From the NCBI RefSeq assembly GCF_900113375.1, contig NZ_FOPC01000004.1, forward strand, positions 186,001-250,000: a DNA stretch of 64,000 bases, read 5' to 3'. Source of the stretch: Algoriphagus hitonicola. Lineage in GTDB: Bacteria > Bacteroidota > Bacteroidia > Cytophagales > Cyclobacteriaceae. Numbering within the stretch: position 1 is the first letter of the stretch; every line of letters begins with the position of its first letter. Below are positions 1 to 8,302 of this stretch, piece after piece. Both the position numbers and the translations under genes were made by a program. The notes below the pieces were generated by a model. That model ran no database searches and was not told the origin of the DNA. It was given only the letters and a program-made list of their open reading frames with translations.

Positions 1-632
1 AAGATCTTCTCGGAAGAATCGTTTACCTAGAGTCACATTTTGATCGGTTTAGACCGCAAATCAGCGAAAACTGGCGGGAAAAAAATGTCCCGGGAAACGG
101 GATTACCTACGATCTCGGAACTCACCTGATCGATCAGATGGTCCTGGCATTTGGAAGTCCAATATCTGTATCTGCGGATATTCGCATGCAGCGTAGCCAA
201 GCTTTAGCTGACGATTATTTCGACATCATGCTGGATTATGGACATCTCAAGGTGAGAGCTACCGCTGGAGTGATGGTCAATGCCCCCACACCGAAGTTTT
301 TGCTATTGGGAGAAAAAGGCTCATATCAGAAATTTGGGCTTGATGTGCAGGAAGCTGCTTTCAAAGCTGGCGAAAAACCCGAAGGAGAGCATTGGGGAGT
401 CGAACCTTCGCAAAAATGGGGGATCCTTTATCTCGAAAATGAAACCATCGCTTATCCGACTTTAAATGGAGATTATAGGGTATATTATCAGAATATAGCA
501 GATCAAATTCTCCGAGGCGAAAAACCATTGGTAAAGCTCTCCGAAGCCATCAGCATACTCAAGATCATTGAGGCAGCTTTTCAAAGTGCCCACGAAGGAA
601 GAAAAATTTTAAGAGAAGAGGGTGCCTGGTAA
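1..632 (+). CDS. Gfo/Idh/MocA family oxidoreductase, 3' part
   Basis: The reading frame is already open at the left edge (first full codon at base 3), so the N-terminal Rossmann NAD(P)-binding half is outside the window. The visible ~209 residues are the C-terminal substrate-binding half. They include a YDLGTHLIDQ segment, matching the conserved G-x-H-x-x-D region of the family in which the histidine is catalytic, followed by alternating beta strands and a final helix (ISILKIIEAAFQSAHEGRKI) typical of the C-terminus. Members oxidise or reduce sugars, inositols or related cyclic polyols in the cytoplasm; the substrate cannot be told from this half. An ATG at 138 is internal and should not be taken as the start. 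It ends 47 bases before a small same-strand secreted-protein gene. Confidence 0.85.
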   Translation, partial: DLLGRIVYLESHFDRFRPQISENWREKNVPGNGITYDLGTHLIDQMVLAFGSPISVSADIRMQRSQALADDYFDIMLDYGHLKVRATAGVMVNAPTPKFLLLGEKGSYQKFGLDVQEAAFKAGEKPEGEHWGVEPSQKWGILYLENETIAYPTLNGDYRVYYQNIADQILRGEKPLVKLSEAISILKIIEAAFQSAHEGRKILREEGAW

Positions 633-679
633 GATTTTGGTTCTGTTTTTGGGAAAAAAATTCCAAAACTTAACCAACA

Positions 680-1102
680 ATGAAAAAGCTAGCAGTTCTT
701 TTATTCGCTTTTACGTTCACTTCACTTTTGGCTGAGGCTCAAATCAGTGCGGGAGTCAATATGTTCAGCTCAAATACCTTTGTTACGATCGGCTCTAATC
801 CGGATAAACCCTTGTTTGGGGAAGGGCGAATCAGCACCGGAGGAGACATTGATTTAGAACTGATGGGTGGGTATAATTTGGTTCAAAAAGAAGATGTCAA
901 TTTTTACCTAGGAATGGCTCTGGGAATCTGGGATAATCGCCGGGATAATGATTTTTATGTCGGCATTCCTTTCGGACTCCTTGTTAAACCTTTCGGAGGA
1001 AGTAAGAACTTGGGATTGGTTTTGGAAGCTACTCCGGTCTTTCCCAGTGACTATAGCAGTTACTTCAGAGCAGGTTTTGGGTTTAAATACACCTTCCGTT
1101 AA
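680..1102 (+). CDS. Small secreted or outer-membrane beta-barrel-like protein
   Basis: 140 residues of unrecognised specific function. Residues 1-20 form a clear Sec signal peptide (two Lys, a hydrophobic core, then an A-E-A-Q cleavage region). The mature part is made of short alternating strands rich in Gly and aromatics (for example MGGYNLV, FYLGMALGIW, FRAGFGFKYTFR) and ends in an aromatic-containing strand, a common feature of outer-membrane barrels in Bacteroidota. At ~120 mature residues it would be a very small barrel or part of one. It is followed two bases later by the convergent stop of a dehydratase. The outer-membrane placement is inferred from pattern only. Confidence 0.6.
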   Translation: MKKLAVLLFAFTFTSLLAEAQISAGVNMFSSNTFVTIGSNPDKPLFGEGRISTGGDIDLELMGGYNLVQKEDVNFYLGMALGIWDNRRDNDFYVGIPFGLLVKPFGGSKNLGLVLEATPVFPSDYSSYFRAGFGFKYTFR

Positions 1103-1103
1103 T

Positions 1104-2057
1104 CTAAAAGGGAAGCTTCTCCAAATCCACATTTCCTCCGGAAAGAATAATCCCCACCTTTTTCCCTGCAAACCTGTCCTTATTTGCCAATAGTGCCGCT
1201 AAAGGTACCGCACAGGAAGGTTCGATGACTATTTTCATCCGCTCATAAATCAAGCGCATAGCTTCGATAATCTGGGGATCGGTGGCCAAAAGAATATCAT
1301 CAACATAGCGCTGGATGAGTTCAAAATTTAACTTGCCCAATGAAGTCAACAAGCCATCAGCTATGGTTTTTGGATTGGTCTGTGGGATGATTTTCCCAGC
1401 ATGAAAAGAGCGGTAAGCATCGTCTGCCCCAGCCGGTTCACCTGCGATAATCTCGATATCCTCATCCCAATAATGACTTAACAAAGCAGTTCCTCCTAAC
1501 AAGCCCCCCCCTCCAACAGGTGCCATCAATATATCCAAGTCAGGTTGATCCTCCAGAAACTCCAGCGCACAAGTAGCTTGCCCTTCGATAACGTCCAAGT
1601 GGTCATAGGGGGGAATAAAAGTGGCTCCGGTTTTTTTCACCACCTGATCTAGAGTGGTCTCCCTAGCTTCAAGCGTGGGTTCACACTCGATGATTTCCCC
1701 TCCATAGCCTTTGACGGCTTTCTTTTTGATCGCCGGGGCGTTGGAGGGCATCACGATATAAGCTGGAATTCCTGCTACTTTTGCCGCACGGGCCAAAGCA
1801 GCGGCATGATTTCCGCTGCTGTGGGTCGCTACTCCTTTTTCTTTTTGTTCATCAGTTAGTTTCATCACTGCGTTTGCGGCCCCTCGGGCCTTAAATGCCC
1901 CTACTTTTTGGAAATTCTCACACTTAAAAAGAATCTTGCAGCCTGCAATTTGATTAATCGCATCACTCTTCAAAATCGGTGTGCGATGAGTAAATGGCTT
2001 AATTCTTACTGCGGCAAAGCGAATATCATTCAGCGATGGAAATGTAACTTGATTCAT
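1104..2057 (-). CDS. PLP-dependent threonine/serine dehydratase (or serine racemase)
   Basis: 317 residues, fold-type II PLP enzyme. The Schiff-base lysine is K56 in GAFKARGA, the substrate loop is SSGNHAAA around residues 80-87, and the phosphate-binding glycine loop is GGGGLLGG at 181-188. The length matches the catabolic threonine dehydratase/serine racemase group, which lacks the C-terminal ACT regulatory domain of biosynthetic IlvA. The reaction would be deamination of L-threonine or L-serine to the 2-oxoacid, or racemisation of serine; sequence alone does not separate these. Start is ATG. It stands alone on the minus strand, convergent with the preceding small secreted-protein gene and divergent from the M23 peptidase gene. 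Confidence 0.88.
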   Translation of the reverse strand: MNQVTFPSLNDIRFAAVRIKPFTHRTPILKSDAINQIAGCKILFKCENFQKVGAFKARGAANAVMKLTDEQKEKGVATHSSGNHAAALARAAKVAGIPAYIVMPSNAPAIKKKAVKGYGGEIIECEPTLEARETTLDQVVKKTGATFIPPYDHLDVIEGQATCALEFLEDQPDLDILMAPVGGGGLLGGTALLSHYWDEDIEIIAGEPAGADDAYRSFHAGKIIPQTNPKTIADGLLTSLGKLNFELIQRYVDDILLATDPQIIEAMRLIYERMKIVIEPSCAVPLAALLANKDRFAGKKVGIILSGGNVDLEKLPF

Positions 2058-2152
2058 AGAGGAAAAATAGGCAGGAATAGGAAAAAGTCCTCTAAAAACC
2101 CATTTATTTTTTCAAGTCTTTCTACTCCAAATAAAAACTGTTTTATTCGAAT

Positions 2153-2818
2153 ATGAATTGGAAATCATTCGATTTTTATCCTGTGATGGGAGAAAAACTC
2201 ACGGCTAAAAACACCCTTAAATTGGATTTTAGCCCACAAAATGAAGCCTTGGAAAAAGTCGATCTAAGCCATACGGCGAGCTTTACAGAATTTGTCTTTT
2301 CCCAGCTTCAGTCAGCACAAAAAAAATTTGGTTTTGGTGGATACTTGGAGCAAAGAGCAATTTATCGGCGATCTGAGGTTTTTGCGACCGCGATTGCGGA
2401 TTTTAGAAATATCCATTTAGGAATCGACATTTGGTGTGACGCGGGTACGCCGGTCTTTTGTCCTTGGGACGGAGTGATTCACAGTTTTCAGGACAATGCG
2501 GGTTTTGGAAACTATGGGCCTACTATTATTGTCCAACATGATTTAGGAGAAAGGACACTTTTTAGCCTCTATGGACACCTTTTTCGGAAAGATCTTGATT
2601 CAATTAAAGAGGGCCAACATATAAGAAAAGGCGAAATTCTTTGCCATGTGGGTCCATATCCAGAAAATGGCGATTGGCCTCCACATTTGCACTTTCAGCT
2701 GATGTGGGATATGATGGGTAATTGGGGGGATTTCCCGGGAGTGGCTTCGCAAAAAGATCTGGAAACCTACGCTGAACTCTGTCCTGATCCTAACCTAATT
2801 CTAGGATTTGACAGTTAG
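2153..2818 (+). CDS. M23-family (LytM) metallopeptidase domain protein
   Basis: 221 residues. The LytM metal site is visible: H88-L-G-I-D92, a GHLF histidine near 142, and the HLH motif at 178-180, all matching zinc endopeptidases that cut peptidoglycan cross-bridges. No signal peptide or membrane segment is seen; the N-terminus (MNWKSFDFYP) is polar, which is odd for a wall enzyme and suggests either unusual export or a cytoplasmic role. Residues 1-75 form an N-terminal extension of unknown role. The stop codon overlaps the convergent coaX stop by four bases, so the two transcripts must read into each other. Confidence 0.85.
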   Translation: MNWKSFDFYPVMGEKLTAKNTLKLDFSPQNEALEKVDLSHTASFTEFVFSQLQSAQKKFGFGGYLEQRAIYRRSEVFATAIADFRNIHLGIDIWCDAGTPVFCPWDGVIHSFQDNAGFGNYGPTIIVQHDLGERTLFSLYGHLFRKDLDSIKEGQHIRKGEILCHVGPYPENGDWPPHLHFQLMWDMMGNWGDFPGVASQKDLETYAELCPDPNLILGFDS

Positions 2819-3591
2819 CGAATCTGATTTTTCAGGGTAATCAATCGTAGTCCTTCTAAGGTTAAATTCTTATCGACTTGATCAAAATCAGATTCCAGCG
2901 TAGTCAAAATAGCGGATAAACCACCTGTGGCCACCACCTTAAAATCAGATTTCAATTCATCCCTGATGGTTTGCAGCATGCCTTTTACCAAGCTGGTATA
3001 TCCGTACAAAACTCCTGCTTGGATGGCATGAATGGTGTTTTTCCCGATAGCCGATTCGGGTAGTTTGAGTTCTACCTCAGGCAGTTTGGCGGTGTTAATA
3101 AACAAGGATTTGATCGCGGTTTTCAAGCCAGGCACGATATTCACCCCGAGAATAATTCCCTCCTCATCCACCACCGTAAAGGTAAGAGCAGTCCCAAAAT
3201 CAACAATAATCACCGGGCTTTGGTAGCGATCCCAAGCCGCCATGACATTACACATCAGATCCGCTCCGATTTCTTGGGGACGAAGACTTTTGATAGGAAG
3301 ATTTTGATAGCTCTTTTCCGTAATTTGAAATGGTTCCCTGCCAAAATAACTTTTACAAAAGTCAATCAAAATTGAATTGATCTCTGGAACTACAGAGCTC
3401 ATTCCGATACTGACGATGTCTGCGGGAGTTAGCGAATGCTCCAAAAAATAAACCGGGACTTTCTTACTGAGCTGAGAGATTAGCTTGTTTGTTTTGGTTT
3501 CCAGACGAAACTGATTGGTCCATTTACCGGACTTTTCATCAAAAAGGGCAAAAACAACATTGGAATTTCCGGCATCGATGGCTAAAAACAT
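2815..3591 (-). CDS. coaX: Type III pantothenate kinase
   Basis: 258 residues, usual length for CoaX. The N-terminal phosphate-binding loop is AIDAGNSNVVFALFDE, and the second ASKHA-fold signature is VDFGTALTFTVVDEEG near residues 130-145; TGGLSA near residue 223 is the third glycine motif. The enzyme phosphorylates pantothenate in the first step of coenzyme A synthesis, is potassium dependent and is insensitive to CoA feedback. Start ATG. It is divergent from the acetyltransferase gene across a ~70-base gap and convergent with the M23 gene. Confidence 0.93.
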   Translation of the reverse strand: MFLAIDAGNSNVVFALFDEKSGKWTNQFRLETKTNKLISQLSKKVPVYFLEHSLTPADIVSIGMSSVVPEINSILIDFCKSYFGREPFQITEKSYQNLPIKSLRPQEIGADLMCNVMAAWDRYQSPVIIVDFGTALTFTVVDEEGIILGVNIVPGLKTAIKSLFINTAKLPEVELKLPESAIGKNTIHAIQAGVLYGYTSLVKGMLQTIRDELKSDFKVVATGGLSAILTTLESDFDQVDKNLTLEGLRLITLKNQIR

Positions 3592-3659
3592 GCTTTCTCT
3601 GAGTTTTGACTAATTTAGGCTTTCTAAAAAAGAATTTCCAAATAAACTTAATTTATCAA

Positions 3660-4139
3660 ATGAAGTACACGATCAGAGAAGGAAAAATTGAGGATCTTCC
3701 ACGCGTATTGGAACTCATCAAAGAACTCGCCCTCTACGAAAAAGCTCCCGAGCAGGTAACCAATACCTTAGAAATGATGGAAAAAGACGGTTTTGGAGCA
3801 AATCCGGTTTTTGGACTTTTTGTTTGTGAGAAGAATGAAAATCAGGAAATCATCGGAATTGCTATCTATTACTATCGTTACAGCACCTGGAAAGGAAAAC
3901 GCATGTACTTAGAGGACATTGTTATGACCGAATCCGAAAGGGGTAATGGAGCGGGAAAATTGCTTTTTGACCGGGTGATGGCAAAATCACTGGAAGAAAA
4001 CTGCACGGGGATGATGTGGCAAGTCTTGGACTGGAATGAACCCGCGATCAACTTTTACAAAAAATATGACGCCACTCTAGAGGCCGGCTGGCTCAATGCC
4101 CATTTGCAGGATTACGAAATCAAAAAGCTATTACAGTGA
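3660..4139 (+). CDS. GNAT N-acetyltransferase (SSAT/diamine acetyltransferase-like)
   Basis: 159 residues from the ATG at 3660. A longer frame opens at 3606, but its first 18 residues (ending FQINLIYQ) are not family-like, whereas MKYTIREGKIEDLPRVLELI is the standard GNAT beginning. The acetyl-CoA pyrophosphate loop is RGNGAGKLLFDRVM (R-x-x-G-x-G/A), preceded by the beta strand LEDIVM. The pattern ELALYEKAPEQV near the N-terminus is characteristic of the spermidine/spermine (diamine) acetyltransferase subgroup, so a polyamine or small amine substrate is plausible but not shown. Confidence 0.85.
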   Translation: MKYTIREGKIEDLPRVLELIKELALYEKAPEQVTNTLEMMEKDGFGANPVFGLFVCEKNENQEIIGIAIYYYRYSTWKGKRMYLEDIVMTESERGNGAGKLLFDRVMAKSLEENCTGMMWQVLDWNEPAINFYKKYDATLEAGWLNAHLQDYEIKKLLQ

Positions 4140-4194
4140 TTGCAAATGTCCGAATTGAAAATTGAAAATAAGAAATAATTGATTATTTTTCTTT

Positions 4195-4662
4195 ATGTCA
4201 AAGGCATGGACTATAGCGTTTTCAGACGGTAAAAAAGAAGAGATCAGCTTTCAGTCAAAGCCCTATTATTTCTTTCAGGAGTCGATTTCCAGCTTTGAGG
4301 AGCCGGCCGCTGTGTATCAATTTGCTATTAATTTTCATCAGACCAAATCAATTTTTGATTATTTGGGATTTACTCAGCAGGATATTTCTGAGATGATGGA
4401 GGTCGATCCCAGTACTTTATTTCGCTGGCGCAAAGAAGACAGAAAGCTAAGCAAAGCCACTACCAAAAGTTTATTTGATATGGATCAGATTATAGCGTTG
4501 GGGGTTCGGATTTTTGGTTCGGAGGAGTTGTTTTCAGAATGGCTCCGTTCCAAAAATTCCTCCTTGGGAGACCGGCGACCCGTAGACCTCCTCAAAAATC
4601 CTTACGGGATTGAGCAGGTGGAGAGCGTGCTGGAAGGGCTTTCCTGGGGCGCAGTCCAGTAA
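4195..4662 (+). CDS. Xre/MbcA/ParS-type antitoxin of a Xre-RES module
   Basis: 155 residues. A helix-turn-helix-like segment (GFTQQDISEMMEVDPSTLFRWRKE, residues ~62-85) is followed by the DUF2384/MbcA-ParS toxin-binding domain (FGSEELFSEWLRSKNSSLGDRRPVDLLKNPYGIEQVESVL), where the L-x-x-P-x-G pattern near the C-terminus is diagnostic. Such proteins repress their own operon and neutralise RES-domain toxins by covering the NAD pocket. The reading frame is intact. A RES-type reading frame starts six bases downstream but is interrupted by a stop codon. Start ATG at 4195, preceded by an AT-rich region. Confidence 0.88.
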   Translation: MSKAWTIAFSDGKKEEISFQSKPYYFFQESISSFEEPAAVYQFAINFHQTKSIFDYLGFTQQDISEMMEVDPSTLFRWRKEDRKLSKATTKSLFDMDQIIALGVRIFGSEELFSEWLRSKNSSLGDRRPVDLLKNPYGIEQVESVLEGLSWGAVQ

Positions 4663-4668
4663 GATTGG

Positions 4669-5127
4669 ATGAGGTATTTTAGACTGATCGAAAAACTCCC
4701 CGGCAGAAGCCCTTTGGGATTTGGTATCGGTGCGGGACGGTGGAATCACTAGGGCACACCGATAATTTATGCTTGCTGTGTGAGTTCGCTCAATTTTTTA
4801 GAGCTACTCAGTATCAAAGGTAGCGTAGTGACTAAAAGTGCTTGGAAATTGGTCGAATTGGAAATTGAGGGAAAAATCCCTGTTTTGGAAGTCGATCACC
4901 TTCCTGAAAATTGGAAAAGCCGACCCTACCCATCAGAAACACAGGAGTTTGGAACAATTTGGTCAAAACGACTGATCTCCCCGGTTTTAAAAATCCCTTC
5001 ATGCCGGATTCAACTGAGTAGTTATCCCGAGGATCACAATCTTTTGATCAATCCACTTCATTCGGAATTCTCACAGCGAATAAAAACTTTGAACATTTTT
5101 GACGTGAGTTTTGAAGTCAATCAATAA
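4669..5127 (+). pseudogene. RES-domain toxin with in-frame TAG at codon 28
   Basis: Reading from the ATG at 4669 gives MRYFRLIEKLPGR...GAGRWNH, then TAG at 4750-4752, then GTPIIYACCVSSLNFLELLS and an uninterrupted frame to TAA at 5125-5127. The whole 152-codon frame has the RES layout: the RWN motif of the NAD-binding pocket, an IIYA strand, a helix with Glu (FLELL), and an NPLHSEFSQ segment near the C-terminus. RES toxins deplete or modify cellular NAD+. The stop falls between RWN and the conserved Gly-Thr-Pro, so it is a single-base lesion (for example from AAG or CAG) rather than gradual decay. The frame downstream is open from a GTG near 4780 but lacks the RWN motif. The partner antitoxin immediately upstream is intact. 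Confidence 0.85.
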
Positions 5128-5160
5128 AATAAGGCCAGTGAAAATCGCTGGCCTTATTTT
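5126..5160. terminator. Bidirectional rho-independent terminator
   Basis: A perfect 13-bp stem (AAAATAAGGCCAG at 5126-5138 and its complement at 5148-5160) with a 9-base loop. A-rich on one side and T-rich on the other, it serves both the RES gene (plus) and the convergent DinB-like gene (minus). Confidence 0.85.
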
Positions 5161-5178
5161 ATGAAAATATCCATGAAA

Positions 5179-5709
5179 TTAAAACCCGACAAACGCTGGT
5201 GGCTCCACTCCATTGGCTCGGAGATAAGCAATCGCCGCTCCCCGATGATGGGTTGTATGGTCCATCAAAAGCGCCATTACTTGTCTTCTGCTCACTTGAT
5301 TTCCAAAAACCTCGATAACTTCTCCTGCTTTATCTGCTGGAAGTGCTTTCATCGTTGCGGCTGCATAATCAAAGCATTTGCCTACATATTCCGCCAATTC
5401 TGCCTTAGTCGCAGTGGCTAGTTCGATGCTAAACTCGGGATTTTCTCCCATCAAATAGCCTTGGGAAATCCCCGCGACCGCCGAACCGATGTGATGGATT
5501 TGCTCTTTGAAGCTCATGGCTTCCGGATCAGTTTTATAATCCATGCCTGAATCCGGCATTTTGTCCAACACGTCAAGGGTGAACTGCTTGCTATTCTCCC
5601 ATTTGGACATAAACTCTTCCATAGTAGTCTGTGCCGAAACCGAAGTAAAGGCAACCAACATCAAGCCCGAAAGCAGGGTTTTAAGTAGGGTATTGGATAC
5701 TGTTTTCAT
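5179..5709 (-). CDS. DinB-like domain protein with signal peptide
   Basis: 176 residues from the ATG at 5709; the frame extends 14 codons further upstream but the signal peptide MKTVSNTLLKTLLSGLMLVAF ending at VSAQ starts here. The mature protein is a four-helix DinB/YfiT-type bundle. The three metal ligands typical of this superfamily fit IHHIGSAVAGI (His near residue 74) and MDHTTHHRGAAIAYLR near the C-terminus (two His four residues apart). DinB-like proteins include thiol-transfer and damage-induced proteins; the periplasmic form common in Bacteroidota has no assigned activity. It lies convergent with the RES gene and divergent from gldD. Confidence 0.8.
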   Translation of the reverse strand: MKTVSNTLLKTLLSGLMLVAFTSVSAQTTMEEFMSKWENSKQFTLDVLDKMPDSGMDYKTDPEAMSFKEQIHHIGSAVAGISQGYLMGENPEFSIELATATKAELAEYVGKCFDYAAATMKALPADKAGEVIEVFGNQVSRRQVMALLMDHTTHHRGAAIAYLRANGVEPPAFVGF

Positions 5710-5785
5710 ATCAATATTTTTTGGTTTGTTGTTTAAATTTCGACCTTTCAATCGTCATATCAAATACGAATCGTAATTTTACCCA

Positions 5786-6364
5786 ATGAAGTACTTACTA
5801 AGAATTTCTTTTGTTCTGTTGATTTTTTGCTGGGGATGCGAAAACTCCTATTTGCCTAAACCAAAGGGATATAATCGAATCGATCTTCCTGAGCATCAGT
5901 TCCAGAAGCTATCAAAAGATTTTCCATATACATTTGAATTTTCCGAACACAGCCTCATCGAGCAAGACTCCTTTAATCCAGAAGAAGAATATTGGATCAA
6001 TCTCAACTATCAGGATTTTGGGGCCAAAGTTCATTTGACCTATAAGGCAATTGATGGAGATAAAGTCGATTTCAAAACGCTAGCTACTGATGCTTTTAAG
6101 CTGACTTCCCAGCATCAGGTAAAAGCCTATGGAATCGAAGAAGCCGTTATGGCTACGCCAAATGGCTACACCGGAGTGGTAGCTGAGCTCACAGGAGAGG
6201 TTCCGACTCAGTTTCAGTTTTTTGTAACTGATTCCACACATCATTTTCTACGTGGTGCGCTGTATTTTAATACGGCGATGAAAAATGACTCCCTCGCGCC
6301 AGTGATCGAATACATCAAGGTGGACATGGCCCACCTGATGAACTCGGTCAAATTTGAAAATTAA
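5786..6364 (+). CDS. gldD: Gliding motility lipoprotein GldD
   Basis: 192 residues. A lipoprotein signal peptide ends with the lipobox LIFCWGC (acylated Cys18). The segment LPKPKGYNRIDLPEHQFQ just after it is the characteristic start of the mature GldD family, followed by FPYTFEFSEHS and a WINLNYQDFGAKVHLTYK strand region. GldD is essential for gliding and for the type IX secretion machinery in gliding Bacteroidota, though its precise role is not settled. The gene overlaps the convergent symporter gene by four bases. Confidence 0.9.
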   Translation: MKYLLRISFVLLIFCWGCENSYLPKPKGYNRIDLPEHQFQKLSKDFPYTFEFSEHSLIEQDSFNPEEEYWINLNYQDFGAKVHLTYKAIDGDKVDFKTLATDAFKLTSQHQVKAYGIEEAVMATPNGYTGVVAELTGEVPTQFQFFVTDSTHHFLRGALYFNTAMKNDSLAPVIEYIKVDMAHLMNSVKFEN

Positions 6365-8136
6365 CGGATATTTTTCCAGGATTTTATGATAATTACTCCA
6401 CCCACAAGAGCGACAAGAGTGGAGATTATTCCGCCGAGAACTTCTCCGTAAATCCAAAATCCCGTAGCAAATAAAGCCGCATAAACCATAATCGATCCCA
6501 CCAGCATCAATCCGATTTCTTTTGGGAGTCGGCCAATAGTTTGTTTTTCTTCTGGGTAGCGATCGAGGACTTTTTTCCAGCCATAGGCTGCAGGATAGAC
6601 TTTTCGGTAGAAGCTCAAGAGCACTTCATCTTTTTCGGGCTGAGTCAAAAAGGTAACCAAAAGCCATCCTACAGTAGTAATGGAAACTGAATAAACCAGC
6701 TTCAAATATGCTTGATTTTCCGGGATAAGAATCCAGTTGACTTTGGGATTGATTACCTCAAAGAAAATCGCGACCACAAAGGAAATCGCCATCGCGGAGA
6801 TTTCGGTATAGGCATTGATCCTCCACCAAAACCAACGAAGGATGAAAATCAACCCGGTTCCAGCACCGATTTGGAGCAAAATATTAAAGGCATCCAAAGC
6901 AGATGAAAGGGCCAAGGCCAAAATAGCCGAAAGCACCATCAGTCCCACGGTGGAGATTCTACCGACAGCGACCAATTCTTTGTCGCTTGCCTCAGGCTTG
7001 ACAAAGCGCAGGTAAAAATCATTGACAATGTAAGAGGAACCCCAGTTTAAATGCGTCGAAAGCGTGGACATCACTGCGGCAATCAAAGAGGCCAAAACAA
7101 TTCCAATCAATCCTGTCGGCAAGTAGGTCAGCATCGCAGAGTAAGCCAAATCATCTCCTAATTTATCTAGTGGGATCTGTGGGAAAGCCGCCTGCATATC
7201 CGAGATATTGGGGAAAACGACCAAGGAAGCCAAAGCAATCAAAATCCACGGCCAAGGTCGCAAAGCATAATGCGCAATGTTGAAAAACAAGGTAGCACCC
7301 ACGGCATTTCGCTCATCCTTCGCAGAAAGCATTCGCTGTGCTATGTATCCCCCACCACCTGGCTCAGCGCCGGGATACCAAGTGGCCCACCATTGGATGG
7401 CTATGGGAAGAATAAATAAAGGCACGTAAACATTTGGGTCTTGAAAATCCGGAACAAAATCCAGTTTGTCTACCACATTAGCATGCGTGAGAAGATTGTT
7501 TAATGATCCGATTTCAGGTAGATCCAGAATAAAATAGGCGGCTCCAAAAGAACCAATCATCGCAATAAAAAACTGAAAGAAATCAGTCAATAAAACGCCT
7601 TTTAATCCACCCAAAGAGCTATAAACAACCGTGACTACCGAAGCAATCAAAAGCGTCTCAACGGGACTTAGCCCGAGCATTACCCCTCCGATTTTGATCG
7701 CGGCGAGTGATACGGTCGCCATGATGACCACGTTGAAAAACACACCTAAATAAATGGCTCTAAAACCCCGTAAAAAAGCAGCTCCCTTTCCTGAGTAGCG
7801 CAATTCATAAAACTCCAAATCCGTCGTCACTTCGGATCTTCTCCAGAGTTTGGCATAAACAAAAACCGTAAGCATCCCCGTCAACAAAAATGCCCACCAA
7901 GCCCAGTTTCCAGCTACGCCGTTTTTCCGAACAATATCAGTTACCAAGTTGGGTGTATCAGCAGAAAACGTCGTCGCAACCATAGAAACTCCCAAAAGCC
8001 ACCAAGGCATATTTCTTCCTGAAAGAAAAAATTCCTTGGCCGATGAGCCGGCTTTTTTAGAGGAGAATAATCCAATCAATAAAGAGATGACAAAAAAGGC
8101 AGCAATTATCGCCCAATCAATGGCAGTGACATTCAT
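6361..8136 (-). CDS. Sodium:solute symporter (SSS family)
   Basis: 591 residues with about 14 hydrophobic helices. The N-terminal segment DWAIIAAFFVISLLIGLFSS is the usual first helix, followed by the family pattern ASLAAIKIGGVMLG and a Gly-rich helix near VYSSLGGLKGVLLTDFFQF that matches the SSF signature. The C-terminal extension beyond helix 12 ends in KSWKNIR. The protein imports a small organic solute (sugar, amino acid or carboxylate) with Na+ across the inner membrane; the substrate cannot be assigned. Start ATG. It is divergent from the kinase-like gene at 8303. Confidence 0.87.
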   Translation of the reverse strand: MNVTAIDWAIIAAFFVISLLIGLFSSKKAGSSAKEFFLSGRNMPWWLLGVSMVATTFSADTPNLVTDIVRKNGVAGNWAWWAFLLTGMLTVFVYAKLWRRSEVTTDLEFYELRYSGKGAAFLRGFRAIYLGVFFNVVIMATVSLAAIKIGGVMLGLSPVETLLIASVVTVVYSSLGGLKGVLLTDFFQFFIAMIGSFGAAYFILDLPEIGSLNNLLTHANVVDKLDFVPDFQDPNVYVPLFILPIAIQWWATWYPGAEPGGGGYIAQRMLSAKDERNAVGATLFFNIAHYALRPWPWILIALASLVVFPNISDMQAAFPQIPLDKLGDDLAYSAMLTYLPTGLIGIVLASLIAAVMSTLSTHLNWGSSYIVNDFYLRFVKPEASDKELVAVGRISTVGLMVLSAILALALSSALDAFNILLQIGAGTGLIFILRWFWWRINAYTEISAMAISFVVAIFFEVINPKVNWILIPENQAYLKLVYSVSITTVGWLLVTFLTQPEKDEVLLSFYRKVYPAAYGWKKVLDRYPEEKQTIGRLPKEIGLMLVGSIMVYAALFATGFWIYGEVLGGIISTLVALVGGVIIIKSWKNIR

Positions 8137-8291
8137 AGGTTTTGGGTTAATTTGAAGCCGCCAATTAACAAAATTTTGGCTAAATGTCTTTTAACTTTTA
8201 TAATAATTTTCAAAAACAGTTTCCGGTTTCGGTTTCTTCTTTCATTTTTGTCTGCAAATGGATTTTTCAATCCCCTTTTCGAATCGATTTC

Positions 8292-8299
8292 TAATTTTG
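8292..8299 (+). promoter_or_regulatory. Putative -7 element, near-leaderless
   Basis: TAATTTTG fits the Bacteroidota -7 consensus TAnnTTTG. Only three bases separate it from the ATG at 8303, so transcription from here would start at or just after the start codon and the mRNA would be leaderless. A clear -33 TTTG is not evident, so confidence is limited. Confidence 0.35.
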
Positions 8300-8302
8300 C
8301 AT

